Source: a bacterium (GTDB lineage Bacteria > Bacillota_I > Bacilli_A > Mycoplasmatales > Mycoplasmoidaceae). From it: a stretch of DNA of 64,000 nt. Position numbers and translations under genes: made by a program. Under the pieces are notes generated by a model that did no database searches, was not told the DNA's origin, and saw only the letters and a list, made by a program, of their open reading frames with translations. Shown here piece by piece: positions 42,298 through 55,352 of the stretch. Each line of letters starts with the position of its first letter. The first letter of the stretch is position 1. The stretch spans positions 62,001-126,000 of the forward strand of contig JAFSMC010000001.1 in assembly GCA_017448105.1 (NCBI GenBank), written 5' to 3'.

Positions 42298-44433
42298 TTA
42301 TGAACCGAATGGAACAATAGCTACCTTTCTGCTAGTTTTATCAATTGTTACTAAATATTTTTTATTTTTAATCAATTTGTCAGCCAGAATATCACTAGCA
42401 ATAATATTCTCAATATTTTTCTGGATAAATCGTTTAATTGGTCTAGCTCCAAAGACCGGATCATAACCATTCTTAACCACAAAATCAACTAATTTATTAT
42501 CAAATACTATTTGATAATCTTCATTAATTAAACGGTTGGTTAAAGTGTTTAACTGATTTTTAACTACTTCTTTAATTGTAACTTTTTCTAATGGTTTAAA
42601 GACGATAATTTCATCAATTCTATTAACAAATTCTGGTTTTAATTTGTTTTTAATAATTAACATTACTTTATCAAGGTTTTCATTACTTAAAACCTGTTCG
42701 CTGCCTAAATTAGAAGTCATGATAATAATAGTGTTTTTAAAATTGACAAAATGTCCTTGACTATCTTTTAATTGTCCATCATCAAGAATTTGAAGGAGGA
42801 TGTTTAATACATCTGGATGAGCCTTTTCAATTTCATCAAATAATAAGACTGCGTAAGGTTTTCTTCTCACAGCTTCTGATAATAAACCACCTTGATCATA
42901 ACCAACATAACCTGGTGGGGCACCAATTAGTTTAGCTACTGAATGCTTTTCCATAAATTCAGACATATCGAATCTAATCATAGCTTTTTCAGAATCAAAT
43001 AAGTTAGTAGTTAAAACTTTGGCTAAATAAGTTTTACCAACACCAGTTGGACCTAGGAATAAAAATGAACCAATTGGTTTATTAGGATCATTAATGCCAG
43101 CTCTTCCTCTTAAAACAGCACTAGTAACTAATTTGACTGCTTCATCTTGACCTTTGACACACTTTTTAATTTCTACTTCTAAATTATTTAATTTAGTTTT
43201 TTCAGATTGTAAAAGCTTCTTTAATGGAATCCCAGTCATAGTAGAAATAACTTCTGCCACTTCATTAACTGTTACACTATTTGAAAAAGCATGGTTAACA
43301 TTTAGTTTAGTAAAGTTTTGTTCTGTTTTCTTGAGCTCTTTTTGTAATTGTGGAATAGTTTCATACAATAATTTACTTGCTTTTTCAAATTGTCCATCTT
43401 GTTGCAAAATTTCAATTTGATTTTTTCTCAGTTCAATTTCTTTTTTTAAATTAGCAATATGAGTATGAACTTCTTTTTGTTCATTTCATTCTTTGTTTCT
43501 AACTATTTGATTCTTTTTAAGTTTTTCAAGTTTTTGTTCAATTTCTTTTAATTGTTTTTTTGATTTATCATCTTCTTCTTTTGCTAAAGCAATCTTAGCA
43601 GTTTCTAAATAAATAATTTCACGATTAATTTTATCTAAATCAGGTGGTAAAGAATGGAATTGAGTTTTTACTTTAGAAGCAGCTTCATCAATTAAATCAA
43701 TAGATTTATCTGGCAAATATCGATCAGAAATATATCGATCAGATAAATTAACAGCTGCTACTAAAGCAGAATCATGAATTTGCACTTGATGAAATAATTC
43801 TCATCTTTCTTTTAAACCTCTCATAATGGTTAAAGCTTCTTCTTTAGAAGGTTCTGAAACAATAATTTTCTGCATTCTTCTTTCCAAAGCTGCATCTTTT
43901 TCAATATATTTACGATATTCATCTAATGTAGTGGCTCCAATAACTTTTATTTCACCTCTAGCCATCATCGGTTTTAAGATATTGGCAGCATCCATAGAAC
44001 CTTGAAGATTTTTTCCAGTTCCAACTAACTGATGAATTTCATCAATAAAAAGAATAATGTTACCATTGCTTTCTTTTACTTGTTTAATTACTTTATGTAA
44101 TCTTTCCTCAAATTGCCCTTGAAAACTGGCTCCAGCAATTAAAGAAGACAAAGAAAGTTCATAAATTTCTTTATCTAAAAGATTATTAGGAACATCTTTA
44201 TTAATAATTCTTTGAGCAAATCCTTCTACTATAGCAGTTTTACCAACACCTGGTTGACCAATTAAAACTGGATTATTCTTAGTCTTCCTAGAAATAATTT
44301 CAATGATTCTTCTTATTTCTGCTTCACGACCAATAATTGGATCAATCTTGTTTTCTTTCACTTCTTTAGTAATATTACGACCAAATTGTTCAAGAGCATT
44401 AGCTTTATCTGGTTCCTTATAATTAAATTCCAT
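42298..44433 (-). CDS. clpB: Disaggregase ClpB, short form without N-terminal domain
   Basis: Hsp104-type AAA+ unfoldase that works with DnaK-DnaJ-GrpE. The 711-aa protein begins at [25 protein letters not shown], so the usual N-terminal domain of about 140 residues is missing, as in M. genitalium ClpB. The first AAA module has GQPGVGKT, a coiled-coil M domain follows, and the second module has GPTGVGKT and [13 protein letters not shown]. Its promoter shows TATAAT directly downstream of a perfect CIRCE. The start is preceded by AAGAGGT. Confidence 0.97.
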
Positions 44434-44465
44434 TTTTTATACCTCTTTTTTATTATACAACAAAA

Positions 44466-44492
44466 TTAGCACTCTTTTAGTTTGAGTGCTAA
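44466..44492 (-). promoter_or_regulatory. Perfect CIRCE operator of clpB
   Basis: TTAGCACTC-N9-GAGTGCTAA, a full consensus match, lying just upstream of a TATAAT and about 33 nt before the clpB ATG. It is the strongest of the three CIRCE sites in the window and implies an HrcA repressor encoded elsewhere. Confidence 0.96.
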
Positions 44493-44670
44493 TTAATGTT
44501 AAAGTTTTTTTGATTTTTATATACAATTAAAAACTAACAACAGATTCAATAATCATTAAGAAATAAATATACCTAACAAATAATGCGAAATATACTACAA
44601 AAAAATATAAAATGCACTATTTTTTTAATATATAAAATATATATTAACTATTAGAAAGTAATTTAAAAAT

Positions 44671-46014
44671 ATGACAAAAAAGAAAATTAAATTGAAACCA
44701 AAAAACTTTATTCTTGAATTAATTAAACAGCAAGTTAAACCTGCTTTAGGTTGTACTGAAATTGGAATCGTTGCACTTGCAGCTGCTAAAGCCGCTAAAA
44801 TGTTACCAAATAGATTTGCTTCTGCAAATGTTAAAATCTCAACATGTATTTATCGTAATGATATTAGAGTGGGGGTACCTAAACTTGGCATTTGTGGTAT
44901 TTCTACTATTGCAGCGGCTGGATTTATTCTCAAAAATCCTGAAAAAAAATTAAGTTGTATTGATGATTTAAACTCTAAAAATATTCCACTTGTAAAGAAA
45001 CTAGGTTCATCTAAGAAAATTACTATCAAAATTGATTATAGTGCAGAGTCTGTTTATACATACGTTGAAGCAATGGATATTAAAAGAAATGTTGCTAAAG
45101 TATTAATTGCTGGTGCTCATGATCATATTGTTTCAGCAAAATTAAATGGTAAAGAAACTATTAAATCTTCAAACAAAAAATCTGCTATTTCATCTGATAT
45201 CAACTTTGATGAACATGTTAATGATATGAGTTTAGAACAAGTTTATAACTGTATTAAAAAGATGACTATATCAGATTTAAAGTTTTTAGATGCAAATATC
45301 AAAATGAACAATAAGATTTGTAATTTTGGACTAAAACACTATGAACGTGGTTCTTTAACCGAAGCTTTATTGAAAGCTGATAAAGCTAAAAATAAGCATT
45401 GTGGTTTTTTAAAAAGTCAATGAATTAATAAAGTTATTCTACATACATGCGCAGGTGTAGAAGCAAGAATGTATGGAAATAATTACCCTGTAATGACTTC
45501 TGCTAATTCTGGTGACCATGGTCTAACAGTGTCAATACCTCTATCTGTTTATGCTAAAATCAATAAAATTTCAAATTTAAAATTATTTCAAGCATTGTTA
45601 TTTGCTCATTATGTAACATGATATATTAAATCCCATGTTGGTCATTTATGTGGAATGTGTGGGTGTGCTGTAGCAGCTGCTCCTGGAGCAGTTTGTGGAA
45701 TTGCATATCAACTTGGATGATCATGAAAAAAGATTAATGATTTGCTAAATGCTCATTTATGTAGTCAACTTGGCATCATGTGCGATGGTGCTAAACCTTC
45801 ATGTGCATACAAATGCATTAATGCTATTTTAAATGGCTACTTAGCACTAACTATTGTTGAACATAATGGTAAAATTTTATCTAAAGATGGTGTAGTTTAT
45901 AAAGATGTTGATAAAACCATTAAAAATTACAAATTTATTTCTCGCAAAACCTTAAAAAGCCTTGCTGATACTGCCGTCCAAATGCTAGATAATATGCAAA
46001 AATTGCATGATTAA
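44671..46014 (+). CDS. L-cysteine desulfidase / serine dehydratase alpha-family Fe-S enzyme
   Basis: A 447-aa member of the UPF0597 (CdsB/CyuA/YhaM) family, which eliminates sulfide from L-cysteine, or water from serine, giving pyruvate and ammonia with a [4Fe-4S] cluster. The family signature PALGCTE places the first cysteine at C28. A second cluster of cysteines is C327, C330 and C332 (LCGMCGC), and a third is C371 and C378 (MCDGAKPSC). Four TGA Trp codons split the frame. It is monocistronic, divergent from clpB. With sdaA and its paralog it is the third such Fe-S lyase in the window. Confidence 0.9.
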
Positions 46015-46136
46015 TTATTCTTGTTATAAAAATTTAAGTTGTTGTTTATTAAATGCTCTTTGCTAGCTTATAAATTCAACTAATAAATCGCTTGTTAATT
46101 TTTGTTTCTAAGCAAGCGGTTGAGCACAACTACCTT

Positions 46137-46169
46137 TAGATTTAAAACTATTTGTAAATCTAGTTTTTT
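46137..46169 (+). terminator. Probable terminator after the cysteine desulfidase gene
   Basis: TAGATTTA (46137-46144) and TAAATCTA (46155-46162) form an 8-bp stem with a 10-nt loop, followed by GTTTTTT. It is about 120 nt past the stop codon. A second 6-bp hairpin, CGCTTG/CAAGCG, lies between (about 46089-46117). Nothing else was recognised in the 46015-46252 gap. Confidence 0.55.
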
Positions 46170-46252
46170 ATCTATAAAAGAATAAACTTCTGTAACAAAA
46201 AAATTACATTATAGGTTTCGTAAACCTAATTCATAAAAACAAAATAGTTGTC

Positions 46253-46648
46253 TTAACGTTTAGTAAATTGAGGACTTCTTCTTGCCCCATATTTACCATA
46301 TTTTTTACGTTCTTTAACTCTTGAATCTCTTGTAACTAGCTTTGCTTTCTTTAAAGCAGTTTTTAGCTCTTTATTAGAAACAACTAAGGCTCTAGCAATA
46401 CCTAATCTAATTGCTCCAGCTTGACCTTTAAAACCACCACCTAAAACTTTCACATGAACATCAAAGTTTTTAGTATTTTCAGTTAATTCTAAAGGTTGTA
46501 ACATATCTTGGATCACTAAGCGATTAGGAAAATATTGAGCAGGAGTTTTACCATTAATTAAAATCTTGCCAGTTCCTGGAATAAGCAATACTTTAGCAAC
46601 TGAACTTTTTCTTCGACCTAAGCCTTTGTATTCAACTTCATTTCTCAT
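46253..46648 (-). CDS. rpsI: 30S ribosomal protein S9
   Basis: Small-subunit head protein, 131 aa, whose C-terminal tail reaches the P-site tRNA. It has [12 protein letters not shown] near the N-terminus, [23 protein letters not shown] in the middle, and the invariant C-terminus with [16 protein letters not shown] 46648 is chosen over an upstream TTG because a GGAAG site lies about 9 nt before it. It follows rplM, the usual L13-S9 pair. Confidence 0.98.
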   Translation of the reverse strand: MRNEVEYKGLGRRKSSVAKVLLIPGTGKILINGKTPAQYFPNRLVIQDMLQPLELTENTKNFDVHVKVLGGGFKGQAGAIRLGIARALVVSNKELKTALKKAKLVTRDSRVKERKKYGKYGARRSPQFTKR

Positions 46649-46658
46649 GGACAACTTC

Positions 46659-47096
46659 CTACTTTCCTACCTTAATTAGTTGAGGTTTTTGAGCATCATG
46701 CTTATCAGTTTCTTTTTTATAAGCATGTAATTTAGTAATAATTTTATTACTTAATCTGTTTTTAGGTAGCATTCCTTTAATAGCTCTTGTAACTAATTCA
46801 TCACTATATTTGGCAAGCATCACTTTTCCACTTCTTTTTCTTAGCCCACCAATAAAACCTGAATGATCATACCAAAATTTATCTTCTTTTTTATTAGCAG
46901 TCAAAATAACTTTATCACAATTAGTGATAATTAAATAATCGCCACAGTCAACATTAGGAGTAAAATCAATTTTGTTTTTACCACGTAAAATATTCGCAGC
47001 TTTGACGGCTAACTTGCCTAACACTACACCACTAGCGTCAATTTTATATCATTGGCGTTTAATTTCTTTTGGTTTTAGCATCGTTGTCTTTTGCAT
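46659..47096 (-). CDS. rplM: 50S ribosomal protein L13
   Basis: Large-subunit assembly protein of 145 aa. It begins [17 protein letters not shown] (TGA as Trp) and contains [31 protein letters not shown] (normal family: Y-x-H-S-G) and [12 protein letters not shown]. Its stop is 10 nt before the rpsI start. The pair forms an operon downstream of rpoC on the same strand. Confidence 0.97.
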
Positions 47097-47124
47097 AATC
47101 ACTATTTTTCTATTTTAACACAAA

Positions 47125-50100
47125 TTAGTATTCTTTTTTGTACATTTCATTACCGAGTTTAATAATTTCTTCACTAGACATTAAACTAGTACCAATAGGA
47201 AGCAATTTCCCCAACATAACATTCTCTTTTAATCCAGTAAGGTTGTCATATTCTGCTTTAACTGCTGCATCAGTTAGAATTTTTTTGGTATCTTGGAAAC
47301 TTGCTGCAGCAAGGAATGAACCAGATTTAGTGGTTGCTACATTGTCTAGTCCAAAGATAATATTAGTTGCCGTTGGTAAATTAACATTTTTCTTGTTTTT
47401 CAACATTTGATTAATTTCATTAGCAAAAGTGTTCTCTTCAACAACTTCACCAATAAAGAAACGACTATCACCAGGATAACTAATTTTTAATTTATTGGTT
47501 AGTTGTCTAATGATGATTTCAATATATTTATCTGAAATTTCAATACCTTGGATACGATAAACTTTTTGTACTTCTTTAATTAAATAATCTCTTACTTTAG
47601 CAATACCAGAGATTTGAAGAAGTTGCTTCATGTTGATTGCCCCTTCAGTTAATTTATCACCAGCATTAACTTCTTCATTCTTTTCAACTCGTAATACTGC
47701 TCTTAGAGAATTAACAACATGAGCAAGCTCTTCATTAGTTTTACTATTTTTAACATAAATGATTGGACCGCTTTCAGTTCATTCAATTTTTGAGACTTTT
47801 CCAGAGATTTTAGCAATGACTGCTACTTCATTTTCTCTTGGTGGAACCATATCAAATAATTGTTTTAAACGTTCAAAGCCTTGAGCAATGTTACTTTCAC
47901 CAGCTGCCCCCCCTGTGTGGAAAGTACGCATAGTAAGCTGTGTACCAGGTTCACCAATAGATTGAGCAGCTACTACTCCAATTGCTGAACCAATGGCAAT
48001 TGGTTTATTAGTTGCTAAGTCATTACCAAAACATTTTTGGCAAACTCCATTAGTACATTTACAATGTAAAACTGATCTTACTAATACTTGCTTAATACCA
48101 AGGTTTTCAATTTTTTGGGCCATTTCTACTGTAATGATTTCATCTTTTTTTACTAATATTTTGCCATCTTTAGGATTAATAATATTAGCAAAGGCATAAC
48201 GATTAGCAATACGTTCTCATAGGCTTTCTACTTTTGAATTTTGCTTTGCATCAACGATAGCTTCAACTAACAAACCTTTAGTTGTATGACAATCTTCTTC
48301 TTTAACAATAATTTCTTGAGCAGCATCAACTAATTTTCTAGTCATATAACCAGATTTAGAAGTTTTCATCGCTGTGTCGGCCATCCCTTTTCTTGCCCCA
48401 TATGATGAATTAAAATATTCAGAAACAGTTAAACCTTCTAGGAAATTATGTTTAATTGGTGTTTCAATAGTGTCTTTAACAACATTAGATTTAGTTTTTT
48501 GGTCATAGTTATACGATTTTGACATCAATCCCCGCATACCAAGCAATTGGGTAAATTGACTTACATTACCTCTTGCTCCAGAATTTGCCATGATAACTAC
48601 TGAGTTATCTTGGTATTTTTCATCATGCATAATTTTGTCAATATCATTAGTAACATGATCTTTAACTTTTGCCCAAAGACTGACTACTTTGGTGTATCTT
48701 TCATCATCAGTTAATAAACCTTTTTCAAATTGGCGTTTTAAGCTAACAACTTTTTCATCAGCATCTTTAAAGTAATTAACCTTGTCATGATAAATTGGTA
48801 AATCGAAAGCAGAAATAGTAATTGAAGATTTGGTTGAGTATTCAAAGCCAATATCTTTAATAGCATCCATAGTTTTAGCCACCACTTCAATTGGAAATTT
48901 CTTATAAAGAATGTTAACAATGTTTTGTAAGGTTTTCTTACTATAAGGCAAGGAAGTGGTAATTTTTTTAATTCATTCATGAACATTTTGTCCCATTGGT
49001 ACTAAATGTGTTTTTGGCACATTACCAATATCACTAGCATTGTTCATGTATGGCATAGAAGTTGGGAAAATACTATTGAAAATTATCTTACCAACAGTAG
49101 TTAATAAGATATGGTTAGATGGTAAACCTTTATCTAAATAGTTGTTGGTACTAATCCCGACAATGGCATGTAAATTAACTTGTTTTAATTCGTAAGCTTT
49201 AATAGCCTCTTGAACTGTGGCAAAAATTGTTCCTTCGCCTTGTTGTTTTCTAACACATTTAGAAATATAAAACACTCCTAGAATCATGTCTTGAGTTGGA
49301 GTAACAACAGGTTTGCCATCTTTTGGTCCTAAAATGTGTCAAGAAGCTAATAAAATACTTCTTGCTTCAGCAATAGCTTCTTTAGAAAGAGGAACATAAA
49401 CACCCATTTGATCCCCATCAAAATCAGCATTAAAGGCAGTGGTAACTAATGGATGTAATCTAATAGCCTTACCATCAACAATTTTTGGTTCAAAAGCTTG
49501 AACAGATAAACGGTGTAATGTCGGTGCACGATTTAATAATACTGGATGTTGTTTAACTACTTTTTCTAGAATTTGGAAAATTACATCGTGTTGCTGTAAA
49601 ATTAATTTTTCTGCTTGTTTAATGTTGGAAGCAATTGGTTGCTTTTCAATACCATTTTCATCATATCTAGTAATAAGCTCATGAATAATATAAGGTTTAA
49701 ATAATTGGATAGCCATAATTGCTGGCAAACCAACTTGGTACATTTTTAATTCTGGACCAACAACAATTACTGAACGGCCTGAGAAGTCAACACGTTTACC
49801 AAGTAAATTTTGACGGAATAAACCTTGTTTACCTTTTAAATGATCAGTTAAAGATTTTAATGGTCGATGATCTTTTGAAACACTTGGTTTAGATCTTGAA
49901 GCATTATCAAATAAAGCATCAACTGATTCTTGTAACATTCTTCTTTCATTATCAAGCATGATTTCAGGTGTTCTATCATCCATTAATCTTTTTAATCTTT
50001 GGTTACGAATAATTAGTTTTCGATAGAAAGTGTTAATATCACTAGCAGTGAAACGACCATTTTCTAGTTTAACAATTGGTCTAGTATCTGGTGGAGTAAC

Positions 50101-51021
50101 TGGAATAACATCAAACACCATTCATTCTGGTTTAATATGAGAATTAATAAACCATTTTACTACTTCTAAACGTGACATTAAACGTTTAAATTGTAAACTT
50201 GATGGGGTAGTTTTCTTTAGGGCATTAGTAATATCTCTTGATTCTTTACTAAGATTAATTTCTTGTAATAATTGTTTAATTGCTAAAGAACCAGTACCAA
50301 TTTTAATCCCTGAATATTTTTCAATTAAACCAAAGATATATTTGGTTTCAAAAACTAAGTTTTGGTTTCTAATAGCTTCAACATATTGGCTAATTTCTTC
50401 TAAGTCTTGTGATAATTCAATAGCTTTTTTAGAATTAGAATGAGTGTGTTTCAAAGAAGCACTAATCATATCTTTAATTTTGCTTAAAACATTAGCAATT
50501 TTAGTTCTTGCTTCTTGATTAGTTTTAAGATCTGCAGCAATGGGAATAATTTGTTTAGCATGATAGAAAGAAGCAAATTCTTTACTATCGTTTTTCAAAA
50601 CAACACTATTAACAAAATAGATAATTTGCTCTACTTCTTTGTAACTCATGTTCAATAATAAAGCAATTTTTGATGGGTTAGGAAGTTCTTTAGCCATTCA
50701 TATATGAGTACATGGATAGTTAAGTTTAATACAACTCATTCGTTCACGTCTAACAATAGATTCAATAATTTCTACACCACATTTTTCACAAACTTTACCA
50801 CGATATTTTACTTTTTTGTACTTACCACAAGCACATTCGAAGTTTTTTTCTGGACCAAAGATTTTTTCACAGAATAAACCATCTGGTTCTGGTTTAAAAG
50901 TTTTGTAATTAATGGTTTCAGATTTAGTTACTTCTGTGCCTCTAGCCCATTTTAAAATTTGTTCTGGACTTGCTAAACTAATTTGTAATCTTTGAATATC
51001 ATTTAAATTAATACGTGCCAT
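47125..51021 (-). CDS. rpoC: RNA polymerase beta' subunit
   Basis: Largest core subunit, 1298 aa. The N-terminus carries the zinc ribbon ([19 protein letters not shown]) and the active-site NADFDGDQM binds the catalytic magnesium (encoded near 49.4 kb). The second zinc site [11 protein letters not shown] and the trigger-loop area with [20 protein letters not shown] follow. Eight or so TGA Trp codons break the frame. AAGGAAGG precedes ATG 51021, and rpoB ends 20 nt upstream. Confidence 0.98.
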
Positions 51022-51041
51022 ATCTTATTACCTTCCTTCCT

Positions 51042-54000
51042 TTACAATAAATCAAATTCATTATCATCAACATCAGTTGTCTCAACTTGCTGTACAACGT
51101 TTTCTTCTTTTTGTTCTTGCTTGATATATTCTTCATCATCATTAACACTAGTAAAGTCATTAATATCTTGTTTATGGTTTTTACCATCAAACACAGAAAT
51201 AGCTAAACCTAAACCTTGTAGTTGTTTAGTTAGTAAAACAAAAGAATTAGGAATACTTGCTTTAGGAATATTTTTGCCTTTGACAATATTATTGTATGTT
51301 CAATTACGTCCATGAACATCATCTGACTTAATTGTTAAAAGTTCTTGTAAATTATGAGTTGCACCATAAGCTTCAAGAGCTCAAACTTCCATTTCCCCAA
51401 ATCTTTGACCACCATTTTGGCTCTTACCACCAAGTGGTTGTTGAGTAACTTTAGAATATGGGCCGCAAGCACGAGCATGAATTTTATCTTCCACCATGTG
51501 GTCTAGTTTTAACATGTACATGATTCCAATCGTAATATCACCAGGGAACGGTTCACCAGTTTGACCATCAATAAGTTTAACTTTTGCTTTTGTTTTAGCT
51601 AGATCAACACCACTTTCTTTTAAAGCATCTGCAATATCACCAAGTTTTGCTCCACTAAACACTGGGGTAGCAGCTTTAAATGATAAATCTTCAATACATA
51701 AACCACATTTATTTAAAATAATGGTTAAATCCAAATTAGTCAATTTGGTTGCATTAGTAATATTGTTACTTTCTAAGTATTTCTTAGTAATATTTTTGAA
51801 AATAGCAGCTTTTTCAATATTTAGACCAAACATTTGCGAGAAAACTTTTGGACTTTCGTTATTTTTGATTAAATCAATGATTTGTTTTTTCACAAGGTTT
51901 CTCATTGCTCAACCTAAATGAACTTCAAGAATTTGTCCTAAGTTCATACGACTTGGTACCCCTAAAGGAGAAAGTAAAATATCAATTGGTGTTCCATCTT
52001 CAAGATGTGGCATATCTTCAACTGGAACAATTTTTGAAATGGTCCCTTTATTACCATGACGTCCTGACATCTTGTCACCAATTTGTAACTTACGTTTTTG
52101 AGCAATGTAAATTTTAATTCTTTCAATTACACCGTCATCTAGTAAGTCACCATCAATACTCTTAAAACGTTTAACCCCAATAACAATTCCCCCTTCACCA
52201 TGTTTAACACTTAAAGATGAATCTCGATAACCATGAGATTTGTTACCAAAAATGACATTTAATAATTTTTCTTCTGGTGAATATTCCACAAAACCTTTTG
52301 GTGAAATTTTACCAACTAAAATATCACCTTCTTTAACTTCTGCACCAATCATGATAATTCCATCACTATCAAGGTAATTTTTTACATCATTACTAACATT
52401 TGGTAAGTCTCTAGTAATTTCTTCATCACCATTTTTAGTTTGAACAACATCACAAGTATATTCATTAATTTCAATTGATGTGTACACATCATCTTGAACT
52501 AATTTGCTTGAAACAATGATTGCATCTTCAAAGTTATAACCATGTCATGTAAGATAAGCAATAAGTGGGTTACGACCAATAGCAAGTTCTCCATTAAACA
52601 TAGCTGGTCCATCAGCTAACACTTGATCAGCTTTAACATTTTCACCTAAATTAACAATTGGAGTTTGGTTATTACAAGTGTTTTGGTTAGTCTTACGATA
52701 TTTAATCAATTTGTATTTTTCATTCTTGCCATTTTTGCATGAAATAGTAATGTGTTTACTATCTACTTCACTAACCACTCCATCGTTTTCCGCCACTATA
52801 CTCACACCAGAATCATGAGCAATTTTATATTCAGCACCAGTTCCAACAATTGGTGCATATGGTTTTAATAAAGGCACGGCTTGACGTTGCATATTGGCCC
52901 CCATTAATGCTCTTGCCGAGTCATCATTTTCTAAGAATGGAATAGCAGATGCTGCAATAGAAACAACTTGACGTGGGCAGATATCAATGTAGTTAATTTG
53001 TTTAACATCATACATTTCTTGCATTCCACGGTAACGTCCAACAATTTTCTTTTGTAATATCCTACCATTGTTATCATGATCAACATGAGAATCACAAATA
53101 ACATATTCATCTTCTTCAGAAGCGTTCATTCATCTAATTTCATTAGTAATTACTCCATCTTTAACAACATAGTAAGGACTAATTAAAAAACCGTGTTCAT
53201 CAACTTTAGCAAAACTTGATAAAGACATGATCAAACCAATGTTCATACCTTCAGGAGTTTCAATTGGACAAATTCTTCCGTAGTGACTATAGTGAACATC
53301 ACGGACAGCTAAGTTAGGGTCATCTCTTCTAATTCCACCATCACCCATAGCAGAAATACGACGTTTGTTAGTTAATTCAGAAAGAGGATTTTGTTGATCA
53401 ATAAATTGGGTTAATTGGTAAGTATTAAAAAAAGTTTTGAACACTCGTTCAAAAGGTTTGTGATTAACCACAGATTTGATAGTAGCTTTCAAAGCACGTT
53501 TTGCTTTTTGTTCATCATTCATAGTCGGAGTAGCTAAAGAAGCAAGTTTGTCTTTAATATGTTTTTCTACTCTTGCCATACCAGCAACTAACTTATTACG
53601 AAGTTGTTCATGAATTAACTTAACACGTTTATTACCTAAATGATCAATGTCATCATATGAGCCAACATTGTATGGTAAGTTAATAGCATAAGAGATCATA
53701 GCAATGATGTCTGAAATTAATAAAGTAGGAGTAAAATCACTAGTGTCAATACCAATGACACTAATACTATCATTTGATTTAGTATTATCAGCATAAATAT
53801 CTACTGATTCAACATACACTTCATCATTTAGTTTGCCATGATACTTAGGATATTGTGAGCCTTTGTTAAGTTTGAAAGTTTTACGAATATCTAATTCGTT
53901 TTTAGCAATTTTACTTTTAAAGATGTCAAGTTGTTCTTTGTTGATCAAGGCACCTTTTTTCAAAACAACTTTGCCTTTTCTATCTAAAATATCTTTAGCT

Positions 54001-55310
54001 AAAACTTTTTGATAAATACGTTCAGAAATTCTTAATTTATGGTTTAGTTTAGCTCTACCTGCTGAAGATAAATCAAAATATTTCTTTTCAAGGAAATGAC
54101 GTAAGAAAAAATCTTGATAACAGAAATCTTTGTTTTTCAAACTAATACTTTCAATTGAACGTTTTGAAACACCCAATTGATTCATAATATCCATGGCTGC
54201 TTTTTCAGTAATAATTTTATCTAATTGATCATTGATTTCTTCTTTAAAATTGTCAAGTTCTTCTCTAAGTACTTGTAAATCATGTGGAACACATTTTAGT
54301 CCTGATTTTTCATATTCAGCTCAACGTGTATCATAAATTCGACGTTTTTTAATTTCAACAGCTTTCAATTTTAAATAGTCAGCAACTAATGCTCTTAATT
54401 TGTGATCGATTCAAACACCAGTGTGTTTAACATTAGCATTTTTGTTATCTTCAATTGATTTACGGATTTTTTTAATTTCATCATTTTCCATGATAGTTTC
54501 ATGAGTATAACAACCATTGAACTTAGAAGAAATAGATTTCTTAATTCCATCAGCAGTTAATGTTTTAGTAATAGTATGAGATTCTTTACCAAAAATATCT
54601 CGGATTTGTTTTTGACTAAAACCAATAGCTTTAAGTAATTGTGTTGCTGAGAAAGTTTCCGTAGATTCAGAAGTTGAATTTTTGACAATGACTTTAATTA
54701 AACTATTATCATGGTCACGATAATCGATATAAAAATTCATCATTGTCCCTTTTGAAGGTAACAATTCACAAATATATCCTTCTACTACTTTTTTCTTTCT
54801 AGCTAATTTAATTTGTGATTTAGTTAGGATATAAGCCCCAGGACTACGCACAATTTGAGAAATAACAAATTTTTCTGTTCCATTAATGATAAAAGTTCCA
54901 CTATTGGTCATCATAGGAATTTTGGCAAAAAAGACACCATCATGAGGGTTTTTATCTTTTTTAGAAGACTTTTGTCTTTTAATTTCGCCTGTATCTTTAT
55001 TAACAAGTTCTAAATCAACATATAACACCTTACCATAAGTTTGAGATTTGTATCTTGCTTCTTCTTCAGTAAATTTACCATCATAAAATTTAATTCCTTT
55101 GTATCTTACTTCGTAAGATAAATTTTTAGGGTGATTAATTGGAAAATACATTTCAATTAATTTTGGTAAATCATTTTTTAAAAATTGTTCATAAGATTTT
55201 TTTTGTATTTCCAATAAATTCGGACCATCAAAATTAACAGGTTGCTTATTGTAGTCTCTACGTGTAACTAAATGTGCAATTTCCCTGTCAACAAATCTAC
55301 TTTTTCCCAC
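51042..55310 (-). CDS. rpoB: RNA polymerase beta subunit
   Basis: Catalytic subunit of 1422 aa. It starts at a GTG (55310) supported by AAGGAG 9 nt upstream. The rifampicin pocket reads [21 protein letters not shown], with Asn (codon 53369-53367) where E. coli has His526. Asn at this place is the known basis of natural rifampicin resistance in mollicutes. Other landmarks are [20 protein letters not shown] and [12 protein letters not shown]. The C-terminus adds an acidic Asp/Glu tail ([11 protein letters not shown]). In-frame TGA codons encode Trp. Confidence 0.98.
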
Positions 55311-55352
55311 CGTGCTACTCCTTGAAACAAAAAACTAAAACTAAAGCAATAT

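Noticed and set aside
44500-44670. AT-rich tandem ATATA sequences considered as a replication origin or repeat
   Set aside because: No DnaA boxes, no regular unit; ordinary AT-rich promoter DNA of the cysteine desulfidase gene.
46015-46252. Searched for a tRNA or small RNA in the spacer
   Set aside because: Only simple hairpins; no cloverleaf or CCA end recognised.
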